Of a stretch of 17,389 nt of DNA, positions 1 to 8,735 are shown one piece after another; positions within the stretch are counted from its first letter, which is position 1; each line of letters starts with the position of its first letter. The translations under genes and the position numbers were made by a program. The stretch lies in contig DFCM01000094.1 in assembly GCA_002366995.1 (NCBI GenBank), forward strand, positions 8,640 to 26,028. The letters run 5' to 3'. The notes beneath the pieces were generated by a model. The model saw nothing but the letters and a program-made list of their open reading frames with translations. It had not been told where the DNA came from and ran no database searches. This stretch comes from a bacterium UBP3_UBA3054. Its GTDB lineage: Bacteria; Auribacterota; UBA3054.

Positions 1-2259
1 CATGCTGTTCCTGAGGACCTCGCTGTCGAATACGGAATCGCTGCCCCACCTGAGGAAATTGAGTTTGTAGGTGGGCATTAGCTTAGCGGCCAGATCGTCC
101 AGTTCGCCGCCGTTCAGTTCGGCGATCCTCTTAGTGAAGCCGTTCTCGTCATTCTGGATCTCATAGAGGGCCTTGACGAAATCCGCCTTGTTGAAGAAGT
201 GAGGAACGTAGCACATCCTGCTGGCGCTGTTGACGAAGATGTGGCTGGAATTGACCTGGGCGAAATCGTAGTCCCAGACCGGCTCGGCCTTGAGCTTTCC
301 GATATATTCGCCGGTAGCGGGATCGGCGTCGATGTAGAAGTAAGTGCTGATGATGCAGAAATCGGAGTTGGCCATGAAGCCGTCCAGAGCCACATGCTTG
401 GCCATGCTCGCGACGTCGATGTATTTCGAATAGTGTTTGCCCTTGGCGTTGAAGCCGGTCTCGCTGAAGAGGGCGTCCTCCATTTCCTGCACGAAGATCG
501 CGATCCTCTGGACCTGCTCCTTGGTGCCGCACTCGGAGGTCTTCAGGTTGAATATCTGGCCTCTCCTGGTAATGAAGAAGCTCGGCTCGTCATATAAGTA
601 GGCGGAATAGCAGACGTTCATTTCGATGATCACGCCGCCGTCCTTGCCGCCCTGAAGCTGTGAGCCGGTGGCGTACTGGTAAGCCTGGATGCCGGCTTTC
701 AAAGCGGGGTCTTCATCGTCGTTCTCGCTTAAGATGGTCTCGATGGCTGCCGGAACGTTCCAGCTGGAGACTTTGAATGGCTCCTCGTCGCCCTCGTCGC
801 CCTCGGCTCCGTCGACGCCCTTGATGCCGCTTTGCTGCACCACTCTCGTGGTGGAAGTTTCGTCCTCATAGAGGAATTTCGGTTCATGGATGTTGATCCT
901 GTCGGACCCGATGGTTATGCGTTCCTTGATGACATAGATGCCGCGGTAGGAGCCGTTGACGTAGAGGTCGACGAATTCCATGCCGGGGACAAAGCTCATG
1001 TCCATAGACTCGGCCAGCTCGTGGGCGACGAATTCCTTGAGGCAGCTGCGGTCTTTCCTGTCCTGCAGGTTAAGGGAGAGTAGGGCGAATTTTTTGTTGG
1101 GGCTTTTGGAAGCGATAAGATTGTATTTCTCGGCCAGGTTGATCTTGTAAGGCTTCTTGTCGCCGGAATAAGTCCAGCTCGTGTTGCCGCGGCCCGCGAA
1201 CTTCTTGACCTCGAGAAGCGGGGAGGCTGTGCCGTCGGGGGCGATCTTCAGCGCCGCGCCGGAAGCCTGGTTGGCTTTGCTCTTGTTGATCATCTCAACG
1301 CTGGTGGCGTTGAGGTTGACGAAAAGGGCGGGGATGTTGGCGCTCTTGGCGAGATAGAAGCTCGTCGCGGCGCCGGAGGGGAAGCTGACTGTCACCGGAT
1401 ACCTTTCGCCGGCTTCCATGTCGTCGCCGAAAAGCACGCGCATGTCAAGGGCGTCCGTGCCCACGGTCAGGCTTTCGCCGGTGGTGCCGGAAAGAACGGT
1501 GCCAGCGGGGAAAGTGAGGGTGTCGAGGTTGGAGTAGTCAGCGTAGGAGGGGAGGTAGAGGGTGTCGCCGTCAGGGCAGACCTTGCTTTCGCCTTCACCG
1601 TAAGAGTAATCAAGGGCGTCACAGATCAGTTTGCCTTCGTTGCTGGCGTAAAAGGTCTCGCCGCTCACGCTGTCATACATTCCGGCCTTGTGGGATTCTA
1701 TGTCCATGACAGGGGAGAAATCCCTTTTCAGCTCGCCGTCAAGAAGGATCTTGAAGTTGTAGAGCCTGACGTCGTAGCAGTGGTAGTTCGGATTGGAGGC
1801 GATGATGAAGAGCTGGCATTCGCTATTGTTGATGCCGTTGGCGTTGCAAACCATCTTCTCCAGAAGGACTTCGTTCTCGGGATTTTCGTTATAACTATAT
1901 ATGTCAAGCACGGCGACCACGGGGTCCTGTGTAAGATGCAAGTGGTATTTGACGTTCGACTCGGCTTCCATTTGGGAAACGTTCCAAAGGTCGAACTTGT
2001 TGTCGGGGCTGATGCCCACGTAGTTCTTCGGGCCGGCGCCGTTAAAACCCATGAGGCGCCTCTTGGGGTAATTGAGGGTGGTGAACTCTAAAACGCAGTC
2101 AAGTTCGGAAAGGGAAGAGCCGTACTGGTTGATGCCGGTGTTGATGTAGCCGCCTTTGGATTCGATCCAGTTGGCTGAGACGAGATTGGAGGGGAGTTCC
2201 GAGCGAACTGAGAGGGCGCTAAGGCCCAGAAAGAGAATTGTTTTGAGCACTGATTTCAT
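1..2259 (-). CDS. Secreted CotH-kinase family protein with N-terminal LamG-like domain (3' end outside window)
   Basis: The frame is open from the ATG at 2259 to base 1 (753 codons, no stop), so the C-terminus lies outside the window. Residues 1-20 look like a Sec signal peptide: lysines at 2 and 6, then a hydrophobic stretch around TILFLGLSAL. Residues 28-212 resemble the concanavalin A/LamG-like module common in large secreted proteins of Lentisphaerae and Kiritimatiellota, with WIESKGGYINTGI near 31-43 and RDFSP...AGMYDSVSGETFY at 179-204. The CotH-kinase part starts near 350: GRGNTSW (356-362), KKPYKI (368-373), a VDLYVNGSYRGIYVIKERI stretch (430-448) and WDYDFAQ (662-668), which fit the CotH family pattern. 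CotH proteins are atypical kinases, known from spore-coat phosphorylation in Bacillus; the substrate here is unknown and export suggests an envelope or extracellular role. Five Gly-X-Y triplets lie at 478-492. No strong Shine-Dalgarno precedes the start. The family call is solid and the function is inferred. Confidence 0.85.
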   Translation of the reverse strand, partial: MKSVLKTILFLGLSALSVRSELPSNLVSANWIESKGGYINTGINQYGSSLSELDCVLEFTTLNYPKRRLMGFNGAGPKNYVGISPDNKFDLWNVSQMEAESNVKYHLHLTQDPVVAVLDIYSYNENPENEVLLEKMVCNANGINNSECQLFIIASNPNYHCYDVRLYNFKILLDGELKRDFSPVMDIESHKAGMYDSVSGETFYASNEGKLICDALDYSYGEGESKVCPDGDTLYLPSYADYSNLDTLTFPAGTVLSGTTGESLTVGTDALDMRVLFGDDMEAGERYPVTVSFPSGAATSFYLAKSANIPALFVNLNATSVEMINKSKANQASGAALKIAPDGTASPLLEVKKFAGRGNTSWTYSGDKKPYKINLAEKYNLIASKSPNKKFALLSLNLQDRKDRSCLKEFVAHELAESMDMSFVPGMEFVDLYVNGSYRGIYVIKERITIGSDRINIHEPKFLYEDETSTTRVVQQSGIKGVDGAEGDEGDEEPFKVSSWNVPAAIETILSENDDEDPALKAGIQAYQYATGSQLQGGKDGGVIIEMNVCYSAYLYDEPSFFITRRGQIFNLKTSECGTKEQVQRIAIFVQEMEDALFSETGFNAKGKHYSKYIDVASMAKHVALDGFMANSDFCIISTYFYIDADPATGEYIGKLKAEPVWDYDFAQVNSSHIFVNSASRMCYVPHFFNKADFVKALYEIQNDENGFTKRIAELNGGELDDLAAKLMPTYKLNFLRWGSDSVFDSEVLRNSM

Positions 2260-2294
2260 TGGGATTTTTTCCAAATTGATAAAACCAGCGTCCA

Positions 2295-2324
2295 ATTATA
2301 CTATAAGGTATGACTTAAAATCAA
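2295..2324 (-). promoter_or_regulatory. Putative sigma70-type promoter for the CotH-family gene
   Basis: On the minus strand a perfect TATAAT (2300-2295) lies 18 bases downstream of TTGATT (2324-2319), which matches the -35 consensus at four of six positions. Initiation would fall near 2288 and give a leader of roughly 30 bases. It sits in the 114-base gap after the radical SAM gene, so the CotH gene is probably transcribed on its own. I saw no convincing intrinsic terminator for the upstream operon in this gap. Confidence 0.5.
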
Positions 2325-2373
2325 GCCCATCACATAATTACAAAATTTCGGGAACGGGCGATTGACGCTTATC

Positions 2374-3861
2374 TTAGCTGAAATCAGTAAGATGCCCCAG
2401 AACCCTAAGGCCGGCCGTAAAGAGGAATTTTATGTCGGAAAACGAGCGGATCCCGATAATTTTGCGCCAGATGAAGGAGGGGCTCATAAAAGAGCGGTAT
2501 ATCTGGCGTGTGAGATCCATGAGCTCTTTTTCGCCGATGGGGGACTTCATGACCATGCCGCGCATGTCGTAGTCGGAATAATTTTTCGTCAGCAGCCAGC
2601 CGTTTTCCTCGCATTCTTTGTAAAGAGGCGTTCCGGGATAGGGAATGCAGACGGTCGCCTGCAGCGTGTCGATGCAGCCGAGCTTGAAAAGCCGTTTCGC
2701 GAAATCGACGGTCCTTCTGGCGTCCTCCAGGGTCTCCCAGGGATAGCCGAGCATCAAGGTCACGTGCGGCTGGAGGCCGGCTTCCTTGCAGAGCTTGGCG
2801 CCCTTTTCGATCTGCTCGAGAGTGAGGCCCTTGTTTATGCGGTCCAAAGTTTTCTGGTTGCCGGATTCGAGGCCGAAGAGCACGAAGCGGAAATTGGCTT
2901 CCTTCATCAGTTCATAGCCTTCCTTATCCATGCCGTCGAAGCGCATGTTGCAGCCGAAGACCGCCTTTTTATTGTAGCCGCTCTCGATCAAAAGACGGCA
3001 GAATTTCTTCATCCTGTCTCCGGCGAACATGCTGCCTGCGTCGTCGAAGATCTCTTTCACGTGATAATTGTCGATTATGTGCTTCACTTCGGCGAAAAGC
3101 CGCTCGGGAGAAAAGCTGCGGTAGCTGCCGCAGGGATTTATGGTGTTGTCCCAGACGCAGAAGGTGCACTTTCCCCACCAGCAGTCGCGGCCGGAATAAG
3201 TGTAAGTCCCCGGCGTGTATTTGAAGTTGCCGTTCTCATAGGCGTAGAGCCGCCATTTCGTAAGATCCCTGTCTATGAAGGGCAGGGAGTCGAGATCGTG
3301 ATCAAGGAGCGCTTTCCCGGTGAAGAAAACGTTGTCAATTTTTTCAGCGTTCTCAACTTTTAAGCGCTTCGCGATTTCGCTTACGTAGAAGCCGGGAGGG
3401 AGCGGCGTTCCCTTTTCCAGATGATTTGCGAGGTCGAGGAGCAGGAAATCGTAGTCGCCGCCCGTTATGACAACGTCGACCTTGGAATTTTCGAAAGATT
3501 CCAGAGGCCTCGCCGTGACGTGGTCGCCGACCAAAACGAAAAGCGTTTCCGGAAGTTTTTCCTTAAGGCTGTCTATAAGTTTCCAGTGCTTCTCGATGAC
3601 CGGACACTTGCTCTCGAAGACGACGATGTCGGGGGAAACGCCAAGCAGCTCCTTTTCCCATTCGTCGTAAGTTTTTTTCTCCGCTATGCCGTCCTGCCAA
3701 AATACTTCGTGGCCGTTTTCCTTAAGGAGCGAGGCGGCGTAGGCCGGCACCATCGGGTAGATGTAGGTCGGCTTGTGGAAGTACTGGAACTGGCGGTTCT
3801 GTCCCAAAAGCGGAACGCCCAGTTCGCTCGGAAGGGGAGGATAGCTAATGGAGATCTTCAT
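2374..3861 (-). CDS. B12-binding-domain radical SAM protein
   Basis: A 495-residue protein. Residues 1-150 have the layout of a cobalamin-binding domain: YPPLPSE near the start, a predicted Rossmann-like core, and VLVGDHVTARPLE at 109-121, which resembles the region before the radical SAM core in this family. The radical SAM core covers about 215-420. The 4Fe-4S ligands are C227, C232 and C235 in RDCWWGKCTFC, giving spacing CX4CX2C instead of the usual CX3CX2C. FGLESGNQKTLDRINKG (from about 332) and TLMLGYPWETLEDA are typical later core elements. Members of this class methylate unactivated carbon or phosphorus or rearrange rings, using S-adenosylmethionine and often methylcobalamin. The substrate cannot be read here. 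The ATG is 3 bases after the HEAT lipoprotein stop, so the two are co-transcribed. There is no obvious Shine-Dalgarno. Class is confident, reaction unknown. Confidence 0.85.
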   Translation of the reverse strand: MKISISYPPLPSELGVPLLGQNRQFQYFHKPTYIYPMVPAYAASLLKENGHEVFWQDGIAEKKTYDEWEKELLGVSPDIVVFESKCPVIEKHWKLIDSLKEKLPETLFVLVGDHVTARPLESFENSKVDVVITGGDYDFLLLDLANHLEKGTPLPPGFYVSEIAKRLKVENAEKIDNVFFTGKALLDHDLDSLPFIDRDLTKWRLYAYENGNFKYTPGTYTYSGRDCWWGKCTFCVWDNTINPCGSYRSFSPERLFAEVKHIIDNYHVKEIFDDAGSMFAGDRMKKFCRLLIESGYNKKAVFGCNMRFDGMDKEGYELMKEANFRFVLFGLESGNQKTLDRINKGLTLEQIEKGAKLCKEAGLQPHVTLMLGYPWETLEDARRTVDFAKRLFKLGCIDTLQATVCIPYPGTPLYKECEENGWLLTKNYSDYDMRGMVMKSPIGEKELMDLTRQIYRSFMSPSFIWRKIIGIRSFSDIKFLFTAGLRVLGHLTDFS

Positions 3862-3864
3862 CTT

Positions 3865-4800
3865 TTAAAAATCAAACTCAAAGGAATCGCGGTTCTTGTT
3901 CCACCAGGCCTTGGCTTCGTCGTAGGTCTCGAACTCTTCGTCGGTGATGAATTCCAGCGCTTCCTTGCTCGCTTCCCTGACGTCTTCGTAATCGCTGAGC
4001 ATGCCGTCGTAAATAAGAATGTCGACCGCGCCCTTGTCCCTGATGTCCTCGATGCACATCAGGGCGCCTTCCCTGATCGCCGGGCTGGAATCGGTGAAGG
4101 CCGTCTTGATGGTCGGGAGCGCCGCGGGGTTTTCGGAGATGAAGAGCAGGTCCATGACGCCTTCCCTGACTTCCTCGCTCTCGTCCTTCATGGCTTTCTG
4201 CAGGGCGTCGTTGATGCTGGCGCTCTTGACGTCCATCAAAGCGTCGAGTGAGACGAGTCTGAGATCCGGTTCGGGGTCGTCAAGGGCTTTCACGACTATG
4301 GGGACGACTTCCTCGCTGTTGATGTTCATGATGGCGTCCAGCGCCACTTCCCTGACCACCGGGTCCTCGTCGTCAAGAGCGAGTTCGATGGTCGGCAGGA
4401 TGTCAGGATGGTCGATGCCGATCAGATTTTCCAGAGCTTCTATCTTGCTGTCCGAGTCGGCGCCCTGGCGCAGCAGGAGGTTGGCTTCGTCGATCAATTG
4501 CTTGGCGCCGTCCGAGACGGGGAAGAAACCGGGCGTCATCTCGACGTTCTCTTCCTCTTCTTTCTTGTTCTGCTGTTCGCGGTGTTCTTCCCTGAGAAGC
4601 TTCAGGGCCGCGGCGCGGTCTTCTTCCTCGAGGCCGGAGAGCGTGTCCTTGATCTTTTTGCGGGGAGCCCTCGCGCCAATGTCTTTAACTTCCTTTACTT
4701 CGTTGACTGGCTTCGCCGTTTCATTCTTTCCTTTCTTGCATCCGTCGAGCGTGAAAACAAGAAGCGTTGCCAAAACCAAAATATTGAAATACTTGAACAT
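3865..4800 (-). CDS. HEAT-repeat lipoprotein
   Basis: A 311-residue protein. The N-terminus has one lysine, a hydrophobic stretch (NILVLATLLVFTL) and C21 in the context TLDGC, a plausible though imperfect lipobox with Asp before the Gly. Processing would leave a lipidated Cys facing the periplasm. Residues 22-95 are charged and low in complexity (linker or short coiled coil, with REEHREQQNKKEEEE). From about 100 to 285 there are five or six HEAT-like helical repeats of about 31 residues, visible in the recurring pattern DDEDPVVREVALDAI, DDPEPDLRLVSLDAL, KDESEEVREGVMDLL and TDSSPAIREGALMCI. The C-terminus (AKAWWNKNRDSFEFDF) resembles a cap seen after such repeats. HEAT repeats bind proteins, so this is likely a scaffold or adaptor. 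It lies 48 bases after cysC and 3 bases before the radical SAM gene. Confidence 0.8.
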   Translation of the reverse strand: MFKYFNILVLATLLVFTLDGCKKGKNETAKPVNEVKEVKDIGARAPRKKIKDTLSGLEEEDRAAALKLLREEHREQQNKKEEEENVEMTPGFFPVSDGAKQLIDEANLLLRQGADSDSKIEALENLIGIDHPDILPTIELALDDEDPVVREVALDAIMNINSEEVVPIVVKALDDPEPDLRLVSLDALMDVKSASINDALQKAMKDESEEVREGVMDLLFISENPAALPTIKTAFTDSSPAIREGALMCIEDIRDKGAVDILIYDGMLSDYEDVREASKEALEFITDEEFETYDEAKAWWNKNRDSFEFDF

Positions 4801-4848
4801 CTTTTTTCGCGGGCCCGAGGGTTTATGAACAGGGGCCTCAACTTTATT

Positions 4849-5457
4849 TTACAACAAAATGTGTTTTTGCTTTAACAATTCGATGACTTTGGCCGCGAGG
4901 TCAGAAGGCGGAGCTTCCGAGCTCATAAGTACCAGTTCGCACTCTAATGGCTCCTCATAGGGGGCGTCGAGTCCGGTGAAGTTTTTGATCTCTCCCGTCC
5001 TGGCTTTTTTGTAGAGTCCTTTCGGGTCTCTTTTTTCGCAGACTTCCAGGGGACAATTCACATAGACTTCGAGGAAGTCAAGGCCGGAGCTTTCCACTAT
5101 GTCCCTGGCTCTTTTCCTGTCGGCTCTGTAAGGTGAGATAAAAGCGACGCCTGTCACCGTTCCGGAATCCGCGAAGAGTTTCGCCACTTCGCCGATGCGT
5201 CTTATGTTCTCCTCACGGTCTTCTTTTGTGAAGCCGAGGTCGGAATTAAGGCCGTGTCTTATGTTGTCGCCGTCCAATAGATAGCTTTTGACGCCGAGAG
5301 ACAAAAGGCTTTTCTCGACTTCGTTGGCGACCGTCGATTTGCCGCTGCCGGACAATCCGGTGTACCAAATGACGCAGCCTTTGTGGCCGTTCGCTTTTTC
5401 CCTAAGCTCCCTGGTCACGCTCTGCTTGTGCCAGACGATGTTTTTTTCTTCGCTCAT
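4849..5457 (-). CDS. cysC: Adenylyl-sulfate (APS) kinase CysC
   Basis: Transfers phosphate from ATP to the 3' hydroxyl of adenylyl sulfate to make PAPS, the sulfate donor for sulfation and an intermediate in some sulfate-assimilation routes. At 202 residues it is a normal single-domain length. The Walker A P-loop is GLSGSGKST at 34-42, followed by LDGDNIRHGLN (61-71), FISPYRADR (serine of the family's phosphoenzyme-type motif) and RDPKGLYKKA then FTGLDAPYEEP, all diagnostic of CysC. The ATG lies 3 bases after the asnS stop, so the pair is one transcript. No ATP sulfurylase (cysD/cysN or sat) or PAPS reductase is in the window, so the APS source must be encoded elsewhere. No clear Shine-Dalgarno is present; translation may couple to asnS. 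Confidence 0.93.
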   Translation of the reverse strand: MSEEKNIVWHKQSVTRELREKANGHKGCVIWYTGLSGSGKSTVANEVEKSLLSLGVKSYLLDGDNIRHGLNSDLGFTKEDREENIRRIGEVAKLFADSGTVTGVAFISPYRADRKRARDIVESSGLDFLEVYVNCPLEVCEKRDPKGLYKKARTGEIKNFTGLDAPYEEPLECELVLMSSEAPPSDLAAKVIELLKQKHILL

Positions 5458-5460
5458 GCT

Positions 5461-6864
<1,404 letters not shown>

Positions 6865-6903
6865 AATTTTGGATATGAGGTTAAATTGTTAAATAACTTA
6901 TGA

Positions 6904-6909
6904 ATTATA
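6904..6909 (-). promoter_or_regulatory. asnS: Putative -10 element for the asnS operon
   Basis: On the minus strand a perfect TATAAT occurs 40 bases before the asnS ATG, which would place initiation near 6897. No good -35 hexamer lies at 16-18 bases; a TTGACG (6943-6938) is 28 bases away, too far for ordinary sigma70 spacing. The promoter may therefore need an activator, or the -10 may be fortuitous. Confidence 0.4.
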
Positions 6910-6917
6910 CTAAAAAT

Positions 6918-6959
6918 GGCGCGCGTTTGGGTATAGGCGTCAAAGGGGCGCGCGCGTTT
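6918..6959. repeat. Two CG-alternating direct repeats in the asnS/kinase divergent promoter
   Basis: GGCGCGCGTTT (6918-6928) recurs as GGCGCGCGCGTTT (6947-6959), about 29 bases apart. Each has a self-complementary GCGCGC core, so the pair can be read as direct repeats or as arms of a GC stem. They sit between the candidate promoters of two divergent operons in otherwise AT-rich DNA. The placement suits a shared operator, but I recognise no known regulator site. Confidence 0.4.
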
Positions 6960-6966
6960 CAAAAAA

Positions 6967-6975
6967 TGCTAAAAT
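6967..6975 (+). promoter_or_regulatory. Putative extended -10 promoter for the nucleoside-salvage operon
   Basis: TGC followed by TAAAAT (6970-6975) forms an extended -10 element, with no recognisable -35 in the CG-rich sequence before it. Initiation would fall near 6982, leaving a leader of about 30 bases that carries a strong Shine-Dalgarno GAGGAG (7003-7008) before the ATG at 7014. Confidence 0.35.
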
Positions 6976-7013
6976 TTAATCGTCTGATTCATTAAACTTG
7001 AAGAGGAGAAACC

Positions 7014-8735
7014 ATGCCGGAAATAAAAGAAACGTCTCCCAGGACGAATATTTACGTCACGCTTCCCGACGGAAGGATATTCTGCGCCCCCTTGGGAACG
7101 AAACTAAAGGATATAATCGCCGCCGCTTACCCGGAAGACCCCTACCTTTACCTCGCGGCGCTGTGCGACAACGAGCTGCATACCCTGAACTACGCTCCTC
7201 CAAAGGACGTTTGCCTCGAGCCCCTCACGAGGAAGCATGAGATCGGCAGGCTTCTCTACAACCGCAGCCTGGTGCTTCTGCTTGTCACGGCGTTCAAGGA
7301 AGTCCTGCCGGACCACAAGATCTTCACCGATTACCGCCAGCCCATGGGCGGGCTTTTCTGCCGCTCCTCCCTGCCCGTCTCGAAGGAAGAACTAAAAAGG
7401 GTCGAGGACAAAATGCGGGAGATGGTCGAAGCCGACGTCCCCGTAGTCTTCGAACAGAAGACCGTCGAGGAGGGCGAGAGAATATTGACCGAGGAAAACG
7501 AGGAAGACAAGATCTATTTTTTGAAAAAGCTTGCCAAGGATGAGAAAGCCTACTTCGTCAGGGTGGGGAAATACTTCGACTATTTCCACGGCCCGCTGGT
7601 CATCTCCATGGGATACCTGAGGAGGCTGGCGCTCCGGCCGTCCGCCATGGGATTCGTTTTGGTGCCGAGCCGGACTGACATCCAAAGGGCCGAAGCCCTG
7701 GCCGAGAAGATCACGCTTGTTGACAACGCTTTCAAAAAAGCCGTCAAGCTCGCGAACCAGCTCGACGTCGGCACGGTCCCGCAGCTTAACGCCATCATAA
7801 AGAAAGGCGAAACGCACGAGGGGATACTGGTCTCGGAGTCGGCCCAGGCTTCCCAGATAACCTCCATCGCAAGGGAGATCGCGAAAAGGGAAACGGTGAA
7901 ACTGGTCCTCATAGCCGGCCCGTCCTCTTCCGGCAAGACCACCTTCTCGAAACGTTTGGCCATCGCGCTGCAGACCTGCGGCATCAAGCCGGTCACCTTG
8001 GAGATGGACCGCTATTTCGTGGAGCGCGACAAAACTCCCAGGGATGAAAACGGCGAGTACGACTTCGAGAGCATCCACGCCATGGACATTGAGCTCCTCG
8101 ACAGCGACATCAACGAGCTTATAAAGGGCAGGGAAGTCGTGCTGCCCAAATACGATTTCATAACCGGTACGAGGGGCGTGGGCCCGAAACTGCACTTGAA
8201 GGAGAGCCAGATATTGATCGCCGAGGGCATCCACGGACTAAATCCGCTCCTTACGCAGGGGATCCCGAAAGAAAACGTTTTCCATATTTACATTTCGCCC
8301 CTGACGCCTCTGAACCTCGACCGCCACCATCACATCTCCACCAGCGACTCCCGTATGATAAGGAGGATAGTCCGCGACGCCAGGACCAGGGGACATTCGG
8401 CCGAGCAGACGATCATGAGGTGGGCGAGCATCAGGCGCGGCGAATATAAGAACATCTTCCCTTTCCAGGAGCACGCGGACGCCATCTTCAACTCCATGTT
8501 CCTCTACGAGCTGTGCGTTCTGAAGCCCATCGCCGAGCCTCTTCTTCTGCAGATAAAACACGACAGCCCGGCGTATCCCAAGGCGAAAGGCCTTCTGCAG
8601 CTGCTCAGCTTCTTCGAGCCGATGGGCTCGTCGCTTATTCCGGAAAACAGCATTCTGAGGGAGTTCGTGGGCGGCTCGTCCCTTGAGAGATATCTGCCCG
8701 GGCAGTTCGAATCTTACTGGAGCATAGACAACTGA
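7014..8735 (+). CDS. TGS-domain uridine-kinase-like nucleoside kinase
   Basis: A 573-residue protein with three parts. Residues 10-75 look like a TGS/ubiquitin-like domain (IYVTLPDGRIFCAPLGTKLKD). Residues about 76-235 resemble the second domain of threonyl- and alanyl-tRNA synthetases (YFHGPLVISMGYLRRLAL). From about 290 comes a phosphoribulokinase/uridine-kinase P-loop domain: Walker A GPSSSGKTT at 302-310, MDRYFVERD, and a typical later block with TSDSRMIRRIVRDARTRG. This architecture is known from Firmicutes and Thermotoga, usually annotated nucleoside kinase or uridine-kinase-related; its physiological substrate is uncertain. It opens a four-gene salvage operon and its TGA overlaps the deoB ATG by one base. 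A strong GAGGAG precedes the start. Lack of a catalytic synthetase core argues against tRNA charging. Call secure at family level, substrate inferred from context. Confidence 0.87.
   Translation: MPEIKETSPRTNIYVTLPDGRIFCAPLGTKLKDIIAAAYPEDPYLYLAALCDNELHTLNYAPPKDVCLEPLTRKHEIGRLLYNRSLVLLLVTAFKEVLPDHKIFTDYRQPMGGLFCRSSLPVSKEELKRVEDKMREMVEADVPVVFEQKTVEEGERILTEENEEDKIYFLKKLAKDEKAYFVRVGKYFDYFHGPLVISMGYLRRLALRPSAMGFVLVPSRTDIQRAEALAEKITLVDNAFKKAVKLANQLDVGTVPQLNAIIKKGETHEGILVSESAQASQITSIAREIAKRETVKLVLIAGPSSSGKTTFSKRLAIALQTCGIKPVTLEMDRYFVERDKTPRDENGEYDFESIHAMDIELLDSDINELIKGREVVLPKYDFITGTRGVGPKLHLKESQILIAEGIHGLNPLLTQGIPKENVFHIYISPLTPLNLDRHHHISTSDSRMIRRIVRDARTRGHSAEQTIMRWASIRRGEYKNIFPFQEHADAIFNSMFLYELCVLKPIAEPLLLQIKHDSPAYPKAKGLLQLLSFFEPMGSSLIPENSILREFVGGSSLERYLPGQFESYWSIDN

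Noticed and set aside
2362..3363. 333-codon open frame on the plus strand opposite the radical SAM gene
   Set aside because: Antisense shadow of a strongly conserved gene in GC-rich DNA; no Shine-Dalgarno and no recognisable domain.
4801..4848. CGGGCCCG palindrome and GGCCC/GGGCC pairing between cysC and the HEAT gene as a terminator or internal promoter
   Set aside because: Stem is five pairs with a 16-base loop, no T-tract follows, and no well-spaced -35/-10 pair was found.
6966..6995. Nine-codon ORF (MLKFNRLIH) upstream of the salvage operon as a leader peptide
   Set aside because: It overlaps the candidate -10 element, starts before the likely transcript start, and has no ribosome site.
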